Shown here one piece after another: positions 25,052 through 32,839 of a DNA stretch of 64,000 nucleotides (position 1 is its first letter; each line of letters starts with the position of its first letter). The stretch lies in the NCBI RefSeq assembly GCF_002967765.1, contig NZ_PUHY01000014.1, positions 1 to 64,000 of the forward strand, given 5' to 3'. The stretch is from Blastopirellula marina (GTDB lineage Bacteria > Planctomycetota > Planctomycetia > Pirellulales > Pirellulaceae). Below the pieces are notes generated by a model. That model made no database searches, was not told the DNA's origin, and worked only from the letters and a program-made list of their open reading frames with translations. The position numbers were made by a program, and so were the translations under genes.

Positions 25052-27132
25052 GTTTCAATCCGCGCTCCCGCGCAGGGAGCGATTTGAGGATGCGAGTAAC
25101 ACGACATACTACTCGGATGGTTTCAATCCGCGCTCCCGCGCAGGGAGCGATGCGGTTTGTGTCGTCGACCGGACTTGCGAGCATTGTTTCAATCCGCGCT
25201 CCCGCGCAGGGAGCGATCCGCGTTAACCAAAACCTTCTCGGCCTCGGAATGTTTCAATCCGCGCTCCCGCGCAGGGAGCGATGCGAGATCGGATTAGCAG
25301 TCAATGACCGCGTAAAGTTTCAATCCGCGCTCCCGCGCAGGGAGCGATTTCCCGGCAGCTGCTTTCTGCATGGCGTCAAGCAGGTTTCAATCCGCGCTCC
25401 CGCGCAGGGAGCGATGATCAACCGGTCCGATACCGCCAGTGCCACCAGTGGTTTCAATCCGCGCTCCCGCGCAGGGAGCGATTCTTGGCGAATGCCTTCA
25501 TCGTGACCAGAGAGGCGTTTCAATCCGCGCTCCCGCGCAGGGAGCGATCTTTGTACGCACACGCAAATGGACAGTGGGCAAAGTTTCAATCCGCGCTCCC
25601 GCGCAGGGAGCGATGCCAAGTGGTTCAGAAGTTCATCGTTGACGCGATGTTTCAATCCGCGCTCCCGCGCAGGGAGCGATGTTCTCGTTTGCCAAGCTGG
25701 GCCAAGTGGTTCAGTTTCAATCCGCGCTCCCGCGCAGGGAGCGATTCGCACTGTCTGGGTAATCGGGCAAGGCTATGGTGTTTCAATCCGCGCTCCCGCG
25801 CAGGGAGCGATAAGAGATCGTCGACACATGGCTTCACCTACTGAAGTTTCAATCCGCGCTCCCGCGCAGGGAGCGATTTTATGTCTGCCGAGCTTGATCT
25901 GCTGTGCCTGGTTTCAATCCGCGCTCCCGCGCAGGGAGCGATCAAACAGAGACTGGCAAGCTCGCTTTGTGACTGGTTTCAATCCGCGCTCCCGCGCAGG
26001 GAGCGATATCTTGGCGGACACGGTTGGCGGACACAAAACAAGGTTTCAATCCGCGCTCCCGCGCAGGGAGCGATATTGCTGGAGAGGTGTGGAGCTAGAG
26101 ACTCAAAGTTTCAATCCGCGCTCCCGCGCAGGGAGCGATTCAAGTTGCCAGTCGGTAATGAAGACGCCGAGCTGTTTCAATCCGCGCTCCCGCGCAGGGA
26201 GCGATGCTCGATCGATATCTATGGCCCAGCCGGCAATACGTTTCAATCCGCGCTCCCGCGCAGGGAGCGATTTCGCGCCGTCGGGATCGAGGGCTCTATT
26301 CGCGGTGTTTCAATCCGCGCTCCCGCGCAGGGAGCGATGACCCGATCGCATATCATCGCGAGCGTCAAACGGTTTCAATCCGCGCTCCCGCGCAGGGAGC
26401 GATGCCAAGACCGTTATATCGACGTTGAACTCCTTACGGTTTCAATCCGCGCTCCCGCGCAGGGAGCGATGGCTCACTGGGGCGTAGACCGCTCGCTCGA
26501 TAAGTTTCAATCCGCGCTCCCGCGCAGGGAGCGATTCCACCGCCACTCGGCGGAGCAGACGAGTAAAGCGTTTCAATCCGCGCTCCCGCGCAGGGAGCGA
26601 TGCAGAGTCACCACGTAGCCACATAATGGCAAGGTGTTTCAATCCGCGCTCCCGCGCAGGGAGCGATCGGTGGATGGCGGCGAGGAAACGATTGCCAATG
26701 TGTTTCAATCCGCGCTCCCGCGCAGGGAGCGATCTTACCGCCCGCCTTAGGTATCACGCCGCCGAATGTTTCAATCCGCGCTCCCGCGCAGGGAGCGATG
26801 GCGGCATCTTCATCATCGTGGCTGGCCTCATCTGGTTTCAATCCGCGCTCCCGCGCAGGGAGCGATTACGCGATCGACCGATGCAATAAGGAGCGAAAGG
26901 TTTCAATCCGCGCTCCCGCGCAGGGAGCGATATGGCGATTATCCCGATCACAACGGCCGTAAAGATGTTTCAATCCGCGCTCCCGCGCAGGGAGCGATTC
27001 GGTTACGTCTTCGCCTATCGCCCGCGATCGACGTTTCAATCCGCGCTCCCGCGCAGGGAGCGATCGCCAGCCGGAAATGCAGGACGTCGAACTTATGACG
27101 GTTTCAATCCGCGCTCCCGCGCAGGGAGCGAT
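25052..27132 (-). CRISPR. Type I-C CRISPR array, 32 repeats and 31 spacers
   Basis: 32 copies of a 32-bp repeat, all identical as far as I could check by eye, with 31 spacers of 33-36 bp. Read on the minus strand the repeat has the stem CGCTCCC/GGGAGCG around a 5-nt TGCGC loop and ends in GGATTGAAAC, the classic type I-C repeat end that becomes the crRNA 5' handle after Cas5d cleavage. The transcribed strand is minus, the same as the cas operon, which ends 210 bp before the array. New spacers should therefore enter at the high-coordinate end (27132). The leader-distal repeat (25052-25083) is not degenerate. Spacers at 25615-25648 and 25681-25713 overlap by GCCAAGTGGTTCA, so both come from one target. 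Confidence 0.99.
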
Positions 27133-27342
27133 ACCGTTAACGTAACTCTAGACAGGGGAAGGGGCAACGATGGGGTATTCGCGAACCTTATGCATCAGAA
27201 TGGTGAGTCTCTCATTCATCTCGTATTGGCTCGCATTAACCCAATACGAGAAAAGAGGTTATGCGTATCGCGAACCTCCCGGGAAGGAATCGAGCGCTAT
27301 AGGTTCGCAAGACCGACAAAAGGTCGACGTAATAGCAGGCTG
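27133..27342 (-). promoter_or_regulatory. CRISPR leader
   Basis: 210 bp between the cas2 stop and the first repeat, on the side where type I-C leaders lie. On the minus strand AGGTTCGCGA occurs twice (27269-27278 and 27179-27188, written TCGCGAACCT on plus), and a reversed GCGAACCT lies at 27301-27308. A perfect 11-bp hairpin TCTCGTATTGG/CCAATACGAGA (27219-27229 with 27241-27251) separates them. The region should contain the pre-crRNA promoter and the integration signals read by Cas1-Cas2. Confidence 0.8.
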
Positions 27343-27633
27343 CTAGGCGATTAGGGGGCCATCAATGTCGAGCGAAGGGTTGGCTCCACAGTGCTCGACG
27401 CGACGTTTCCAATTGGCACCCAGGTAGTAGAAGCGAAGACTGTCTTTGGTGGTATCCATGATACCCGTGAGCTTGGCTTTACATTCGGCCCATTGTGCCG
27501 GATCGACCTTCAGTTCGAACACGGATTGCTGGACTCGTTGCCCATAGTCGAGACACGTTTTTGCAATTTGACGGAGACGGCGACGGCCTTCGCGAGTCTC
27601 TGTGTTCACGTCATAGGTTACTAGAACATACAT
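27343..27633 (-). CDS. cas2: CRISPR-associated endoribonuclease/adaptation protein Cas2
   Basis: 96 residues, usual Cas2 length. It opens with [20 protein letters not shown], the ferredoxin-like first strand with the conserved Asp (D9) of the family, and has the [14 protein letters not shown] strand and FYYLGANW. Cas2 dimers bridge two Cas1 dimers in the spacer integration complex. It is the last cas gene, 9 bp after cas1, directly before the leader. Confidence 0.97.
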   Translation of the reverse strand: MYVLVTYDVNTETREGRRRLRQIAKTCLDYGQRVQQSVFELKVDPAQWAECKAKLTGIMDTTKDSLRFYYLGANWKRRVEHCGANPSLDIDGPLIA

Positions 27634-27642
27634 ATTAGCTTT

Positions 27643-28674
27643 TCAACGCCAAACGAAGGCCGGATAGGCATCAACGTCACCTCGCAAGTGGCGAGCCAGC
27701 AGACGAGCCTGGAGGTGGATCATTATCCCGACCGATGTCTTTTCCTGAAGGAAAGGATGTAACATCGTTTTCTGCTTCCGGACTTGATAGGCCTTGAGCA
27801 ATGTCTTGCGAGTCGCATCGTTCATGTTGACTGCGCCCGTTGGCGAAGTGGTAAATCCGCTGGCCGATATTTGTCGGCGATTAATCAAAGAAAGCGCCAG
27901 TCGATCGGCTAGAAATGGACGAAACTCTTCCATCAGGTCAAGTGCTAAGCCTGGCCTCCCAGGCCGATCTCTGTGAAGGAAACCGACGGCCGCATCGAGG
28001 CCTGCCGCTTCGCAAGCCGATCGGGCATCATGGGCCAGTAGTGCATAAAGAAATGAGAGCAACGCGTTCAACGGATCGAGCGGAGGCCGCCGGCTTCGAC
28101 TTGTGAACTGGAATGCATCCTCAGGCACATTCACCATCGCTGAAAAGGCCTCGAAATAGGTGCTTGCCCCCTCGCCTTCAATCCCTCGCAATCGCTCCAG
28201 GGAATCACACGCACGGGCAGCTTCCAAATTCGTAACCAAACGCCGAGCAGCCGTAGTTAGAGTGCTTCTACGTGATTCAACCCTCGAATCCCGCGCTGCT
28301 CGAAGCAAGACGGCTCGGCAGTTGGCCAATTTGGCGGCCACCATGATTCGAGCAATTTCGCAAGACTTTGATGGATCATCGGCAACGCGATACTGTGTCC
28401 TCCGAAGAAGGACGTTACCGGGTGAGTATCCTATGATCGCGGCACGAAAACGCCCGTGGGCATCCGTCATCGAAATCGTTACGCCAGATTCACCACAGAT
28501 GGCCATCAGCGATGGACTGACTCCTACACGGCCGAAGCAGACAATTCCATCGAGATTGTGTAGTGGTATCCGGAGGCGAGTCTTCTTTTCCATTCGAACG
28601 GCCACGGCCATGCCATCTTTGGCTAGGTAAGTACCTTCCGTCGTGACAAACAAGGTATTGAGGTGTTGCTTCAT
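27643..28674 (-). CDS. cas1: CRISPR-associated integrase Cas1 (type I-C)
   Basis: 343 residues, full length for the I-C form. The N-terminal beta domain (about 1-85) is followed by the helical catalytic domain. Metal ligands are visible: Glu in RGIEGEGA (about 166), His in GFLHRDRPGRPGLALDLMEEFRP (H234), and the acidic pair E249/E250 in the same motif. It integrates new spacers at the leader end together with Cas2. The start overlaps the cas4 stop by 4 bp, so the two are translationally coupled. Confidence 0.97.
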   Translation of the reverse strand: MKQHLNTLFVTTEGTYLAKDGMAVAVRMEKKTRLRIPLHNLDGIVCFGRVGVSPSLMAICGESGVTISMTDAHGRFRAAIIGYSPGNVLLRRTQYRVADDPSKSCEIARIMVAAKLANCRAVLLRAARDSRVESRRSTLTTAARRLVTNLEAARACDSLERLRGIEGEGASTYFEAFSAMVNVPEDAFQFTSRSRRPPLDPLNALLSFLYALLAHDARSACEAAGLDAAVGFLHRDRPGRPGLALDLMEEFRPFLADRLALSLINRRQISASGFTTSPTGAVNMNDATRKTLLKAYQVRKQKTMLHPFLQEKTSVGIMIHLQARLLARHLRGDVDAYPAFVWR

Positions 28675-29420
28675 GCCGACTCCTCGTGGTCATCCGGATC
28701 CGAACGTGGCGCTTCCATGGAAAGAGCCAAGGAAAACTGTCGATTTAGGAATTGTTGCGCCAGTCCACGACCAGCAATCTTCGGCAAGCAAAGCGATATC
28801 AACGAGCAATTATCACACTTCGCTGAGTAGACCGCAGGTGGAGTCACCCCGGACGAAAAAAGTTGGTGAAAACGCTCGGCCGCAGCTACCGTCGTGGCGC
28901 GAAGCTCGGCATCAAATAAGACGCGCGTACGACGTTTCCGCTTGCCATAAAAGAGTGAACCTTCGGCGATTTTTACCATGAGCATCTCTTCTAAACAAAG
29001 CGTCTGGGCACAGAGCTGAACTCGATCGCTTTCGTCGCTCTTGGGTTTGCCCCGCTTATACTCCACGGGTGTCACCTGCCAAGCAGCGGGTTCCGCTTTT
29101 ACGGCCTGAAAGAGTCCTCGTAATGGTGTTGTGCGAAGTGTGGTAGCTCGTGTTTCATCGTTTGGGGTAAATTCCACGATATCCGCCATCCCCACCAGTC
29201 CATGTGCTAGTGAACGCAAGGCCAGTCCGCGAACAATCCGCGTGTCGCCTCGCAACTCGTCCGTCGCCTCATGGGCACGGCGATGAAGATGCATTCCCTC
29301 GACGGTTAGTCGATTTTCTGCCCAAAGCTGCTCAACATGAATGAGTGCCGCTTGCCGTGGGCAAAACAGCAGATGCTGAAGTGCGGAAAGCGGGATCAGT
29401 TCGGCTTCGGTGTATGGCAA
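28671..29420 (-). CDS. cas4: CRISPR-associated exonuclease Cas4
   Basis: 249 residues, RecB-like nuclease. The four cysteines of the iron-sulfur cluster are present: C20 in FCPRQAAL and C202, C205, C211 in KCDNCSLISLC. The nuclease motif shows H50, D80 (GMADIVEF), E120 and K122 (VEYKRGKPK), plus Q135. In type I-C, Cas4 with Cas1 trims prespacers next to the PAM and fixes their orientation. The N-terminus YTEAELIPLSALQHLLF is typical of the I-C group. Overlaps cas1 by 4 bp. Confidence 0.97.
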   Translation of the reverse strand: MPYTEAELIPLSALQHLLFCPRQAALIHVEQLWAENRLTVEGMHLHRRAHEATDELRGDTRIVRGLALRSLAHGLVGMADIVEFTPNDETRATTLRTTPLRGLFQAVKAEPAAWQVTPVEYKRGKPKSDESDRVQLCAQTLCLEEMLMVKIAEGSLFYGKRKRRTRVLFDAELRATTVAAAERFHQLFSSGVTPPAVYSAKCDNCSLISLCLPKIAGRGLAQQFLNRQFSLALSMEAPRSDPDDHEESA

Positions 29421-29457
29421 TGATTGAACTCCTAACGCCCGATCTAATACATCCCGG

Positions 29458-30324
29458 CTAAACCCAGCGTTCGACTGAAACTCCCGTAGGTAGATCCTCC
29501 GTTACGACGCTCAGGCCAAAATCATCAAAGCTTCGTGCGGGCTCGGTTTCCATTTCTTGACGGGCACAATGCACACGGGCGAACAATTGGTCGGCACGAG
29601 CATTGCCAAGTTGGCTTTTGTGTTTGAAGGCAATGCAGGCCTTGGGGGTCATCAGCCCGCGGCTGGCTGAGCGATCATATTCGAACATGTTGTTCAGGGC
29701 GGACTTGAAGAGATCTAAATCCTCATCGGAGAATCCAGTCTTTTCGGCCAGAAATGGATTGATGAAGCCATGCGCACGATACAACCCATAGGGGATCGAA
29801 TATTTCCGCCCCATCGTGCGATTGTCGCCTTCTTGCTTTTCGGCCTCACGTTCCGTGGTGACCGCGCAGCGTGTGACGGAGTGCTCCAGTGCAACGACGG
29901 GAGACACACTACGAGCGAAGCCAATTTGGATTGGTCCGCGGACCTGTCCACAATTAACCTCCGTAGTCATCACGGCACCGAAGGCACGAATATCGAAGAA
30001 GTTTTGGCACATCCAGTCGGTAATTTTCCTGGCCTGGGCAGCATCTTTCGGAAGCTTGCCCTTATTCGTTGAAATCTTGGTTGCCTGATATGCCCGATCG
30101 TGCTGCTGGTTGAGAACTGCCTTCTCCTTGACATAGATTTCGTAGGGAGGCTCCTCACCCCACACCAGCCCGACATAGTTGCGAATCTTCCGCTTTAAGC
30201 AAACATCGGTAACAAGCCCATGACCAGTTTCCGGATCGACTCGCGGCAGGTTTCCGGCATCTGGATCGCCGTTGGGATTGCCGTCGGTAACATCGAAGAA
30301 ATAGACGAAGTCGTAGCGGTTCAT
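29458..30324 (-). CDS. cas7: Cascade backbone protein Cas7 (Csd2)
   Basis: 288 residues of the Cas7/Csd2 family. Hallmarks are [19 protein letters not shown] near the N-terminus, LKRKIRNYV, and the [25 protein letters not shown] block. Seven copies line the crRNA in the I-C Cascade and hold the target strand. Only 3 bp separate it from cas8c, and 37 bp from cas4. Confidence 0.97.
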   Translation of the reverse strand: MNRYDFVYFFDVTDGNPNGDPDAGNLPRVDPETGHGLVTDVCLKRKIRNYVGLVWGEEPPYEIYVKEKAVLNQQHDRAYQATKISTNKGKLPKDAAQARKITDWMCQNFFDIRAFGAVMTTEVNCGQVRGPIQIGFARSVSPVVALEHSVTRCAVTTEREAEKQEGDNRTMGRKYSIPYGLYRAHGFINPFLAEKTGFSDEDLDLFKSALNNMFEYDRSASRGLMTPKACIAFKHKSQLGNARADQLFARVHCARQEMETEPARSFDDFGLSVVTEDLPTGVSVERWV

Positions 30325-30327
30325 GGG

Positions 30328-30720
30328 TTACTCACTTTCAGCGGCAGAAGGGATGGATTTCGAAGCTGACTTCTTCGTGTAGAGGTCTTGCACCTGGTGA
30401 TAGTACCCCAAGTGAAACAGCCCTTGATCCTCAAGGTTCATGTGATTTGGGAATCCCTGGAGTCGACTAGCGATTTCCTGAACCAGCTTTTCCCGGCTGA
30501 TTCTTAATCCTTTCGACTCAATGCTATTAAGGTGATGCTGGCTCAAACTGATCAAGCGAGGAAACACCGAAGCTGGGGTTGACGACGCGGCCGTGAAAAA
30601 GCGGTCTTTAATCGTCGTATTTAGGTTTTCACCCTGAGCATCTCTTTGAATTTTCTCTAGCAGGGCGAACCAACGCCCCAGGTGGTAGGCCGGTTCCGGC
30701 CGGGTAGTGTCGAGACCCAC
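30328..30720 (-). CDS. cas11: Predicted Cas11c small subunit from an internal start in cas8c
   Basis: Within cas8c, codon 464 is GTG (30718-30720) in frame, preceded by AAGGAG at 30727-30732 with a 6-nt spacer: an almost ideal ribosome binding site inside a coding region. Translation from it gives 130 residues, mostly helical, ending at the cas8c stop. It is known for type I-C systems (shown in Desulfovibrio vulgaris) that the Cas11 small subunit is made by internal translation of the cas8 C-terminal part, with a similar size. The position and signal fit this closely. That it is used here is inference. Confidence 0.75.
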   Translation of the reverse strand: MGLDTTRPEPAYHLGRWFALLEKIQRDAQGENLNTTIKDRFFTAASSTPASVFPRLISLSQHHLNSIESKGLRISREKLVQEIASRLQGFPNHMNLEDQGLFHLGYYHQVQDLYTKKSASKSIPSAAESE

Positions 30721-32109
30721 GGAAATCTCCTTCTTGAAGTTACGGACGAGAACGGCCTTGATGGCTGCGATACGACGATGTAGTCCGCGAATCCAGTCCT
30801 TGCGGAAGTCTTTGTCGATAAGTTGCTCGGCACGAATGCGTCGCAGGATGGCCTGGTAAAACGCGAGTGGGTAGGGGCCGCCGGTGAGGATGGCGTGCAT
30901 AAATGAGCCGGCCAGAACGGGAGGGATGTCTTTGGTATCCCGGGCCGTTTCCCGTAACAGTTGTCGCACAGTCGGAGGTGTCGGATCTGGCGAATTGACT
31001 AATTCCACCTCGTTCACATAGCGAGTGAGATGTTCGGACACCTGCCCAACCGTGCTCACTAGCCAGTAGCGAATGGACACGCGAGCGGCATTGGGGGAAA
31101 GGCCAAGCACATAGAAGGGGGTAGTCGCATCTTCAATCGAGTGAGCCAAATCGTCTTGCTTGCCCTGAGCAAGCCGCTTGAAGAAGGCCGCCAACTGTGT
31201 CTTCAGTTCCGCGTCTTCTGCCTCATTGCTTGCTAGTGGCGGGCCTGAAAATATACTTGGAAAATACGTTTCCGCCTGAGTTGGCGACTCGGTCCAAAAG
31301 ATCGTCGTCGCATCGCCGAGCATCACGGTTCGAGAGGGATCGCTCAGCAATAGATTTAGGGCCGTCGCATACTGAAACGTGGCCTGTTCCGAAACTGGCG
31401 AGTTGAAACTTTGCTGCATTCCGTAAGAATCGAAGGCATCCAGATTAAAGGACACAATCGCGCCGCCAGCGGGTTGGGCACCCTTTACTCCTTTGATCTT
31501 GGGCGAGTGCAGGCGGGCAATCGTTCGCTGCTTACCGCTTACCAAGCATATCCCACGACGTGAATCCTCGGCGCTGTCTTGCTGGCCCCACCACTCTCGG
31601 ACAGCGGGACGCTGGTGAACGTAGCCGATCTCGCCCTGGATACGAAAGCAGCCGAAGCTTTGCGTAATCTCGGCCAATTCGGGATGCTCGGCGACGTGTT
31701 CCGGCTGCCACCACTCCAAAAACCGGCATACGGCTGAAAAATGGGGATCACCAATGGCGGACTCCAAGGAAAGATGGCGATCTCGAAATGCCTCGAACTG
31801 TTGTCGCGTTCGCTCTGGTTTAGGATCGTCTGCTCGATAGCCCAGCATGTAGGCCGCGTTGTCCCATAGGAAACAGGGGTTCACACCAACGCCAGGTGGC
31901 TTGCTTTGTCCCGGAACGACTAGCGTCTGCGAAATAGCCCGACCATTGGAGACTACTGATACCAGCGAGCGAAACTGAACCGAGTTGCCCTGCAAGGGAA
32001 CAACGGCGCAGAAGCTCATCTTTTGGACACTGTAGCCGAAGGGAGCGATTTCATGATCAGGATCAGTTGCCAGTCGCTCGTAATAGTCATTGAGTTTTTG
32101 CAGGATCAC
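30328..32109 (-). CDS. cas8c: Cascade large subunit Cas8c (Csd1)
   Basis: 593 residues, full length for Csd1. Visible hallmarks are LNDYYERLATDPDHEIAPFG at the N-terminus, NPCFLWDNAAYMLGY (about 110), ICLVSGKQ and FNLDAFDSYGMQQ in the middle, and LGRWFALLEKIQRDAQG near residue 480. In type I-C, Cas8c recognises the PAM and recruits Cas3. The gene overlaps cas5 by 4 bp. An in-frame internal start at codon 464, listed separately, should give the small subunit. Confidence 0.96.
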   Translation of the reverse strand: MILQKLNDYYERLATDPDHEIAPFGYSVQKMSFCAVVPLQGNSVQFRSLVSVVSNGRAISQTLVVPGQSKPPGVGVNPCFLWDNAAYMLGYRADDPKPERTRQQFEAFRDRHLSLESAIGDPHFSAVCRFLEWWQPEHVAEHPELAEITQSFGCFRIQGEIGYVHQRPAVREWWGQQDSAEDSRRGICLVSGKQRTIARLHSPKIKGVKGAQPAGGAIVSFNLDAFDSYGMQQSFNSPVSEQATFQYATALNLLLSDPSRTVMLGDATTIFWTESPTQAETYFPSIFSGPPLASNEAEDAELKTQLAAFFKRLAQGKQDDLAHSIEDATTPFYVLGLSPNAARVSIRYWLVSTVGQVSEHLTRYVNEVELVNSPDPTPPTVRQLLRETARDTKDIPPVLAGSFMHAILTGGPYPLAFYQAILRRIRAEQLIDKDFRKDWIRGLHRRIAAIKAVLVRNFKKEISVGLDTTRPEPAYHLGRWFALLEKIQRDAQGENLNTTIKDRFFTAASSTPASVFPRLISLSQHHLNSIESKGLRISREKLVQEIASRLQGFPNHMNLEDQGLFHLGYYHQVQDLYTKKSASKSIPSAAESE

Positions 32110-32816
32110 GAAACCACCTCTCGGGCGGAAACAGGAGGTACTTCCATAACGCCATCTTTCAACTCTGCACGAAAGAACTGTGGCCTGGCCAGCAGCTTTT
32201 TTCCTGTATTCGCTTCGATCACGTCGAATGATTTGCCTTCTGCTGGAGTGTAATCAATATCTAGCAGTACAAAGCCCAAATCGCGATTGGACTGGGGCTC
32301 GGGCAACTCCGTTGGTGGAAGATCGCCTTCGATCCATGCAAAGTCAGCAATGAATTCGCGGCATCCCAGGTAGGGCCGATGAAAGCACTGTCCCTTCTCG
32401 GCCCGACGCTTGAACATGTGATAGTGCTTTTCGACCGGTTCGGAGGTATCGATTACTTCGATTCGAGCTTCGATCACATAGGCCACATCGCGCAGGATAG
32501 TTCCAGCACGCTGCTGTCGCTGCTCTTCAATGTACAGCCCCAAAGCTCCAGTGCCTTTCTTCATGGCTGATTTGGCATTCGAGGCCGATGCCTTCGTGCC
32601 TACTTCGTTGCGGCGTACACTCGTGAATTGCACCGGCTTAAGCAGATGAATACGCTCAATTACCCACCGCATTTGCGGCTTCCAATAGATGGCCTCCAGT
32701 ACCCCGCGGGCAGCTGACGGAGTCATCACGTCATAACTGACGCGTTCGACTTTCATCTCGGGACGTGTAAAGCAGGCGGCGTCGCCCCAGACATGTAATT
32801 TGACGGATTTGGACAT
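32106..32816 (-). CDS. cas5: Cas5d (Cas5c), pre-crRNA processing subunit
   Basis: 236 residues. It opens with the Cas5 motif SVKLHVWGDAACFTRPEMKVERVSYDVMTPSAARGVLEAIYWKP, shared by I-C Cas5 proteins, and has HRPYLGCREF in the C-terminal half. In type I-C, which lacks Cas6, Cas5 cuts the pre-crRNA at the base of the repeat stem and stays bound to the 5' handle. The ATG at 32816 is chosen because GGAGG stands 7 nt before it; an upstream TTG at 32822 would overlap that site. The 3' end overlaps cas8c by 4 bp. Confidence 0.96.
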   Translation of the reverse strand: MSKSVKLHVWGDAACFTRPEMKVERVSYDVMTPSAARGVLEAIYWKPQMRWVIERIHLLKPVQFTSVRRNEVGTKASASNAKSAMKKGTGALGLYIEEQRQQRAGTILRDVAYVIEARIEVIDTSEPVEKHYHMFKRRAEKGQCFHRPYLGCREFIADFAWIEGDLPPTELPEPQSNRDLGFVLLDIDYTPAEGKSFDVIEANTGKKLLARPQFFRAELKDGVMEVPPVSAREVVS

Positions 32817-32839
32817 GTTCAACCTCCGGAGAGCTATAT

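Noticed and set aside
25084-27098. Several open frames of 60-257 codons across the CRISPR array on both strands
   Set aside because: They are built of the translated repeat (SIRAPAQGA, FNPRSRAGSD, SLPARERGLK) and are by-products of the 32-bp repeat with spacers of 33-36 bp.
25052-27132. Self-targeting by spacers against genes in this window
   Set aside because: I compared spacers by eye with the IS remnants and nearby genes and saw no match; a proper search was not possible.
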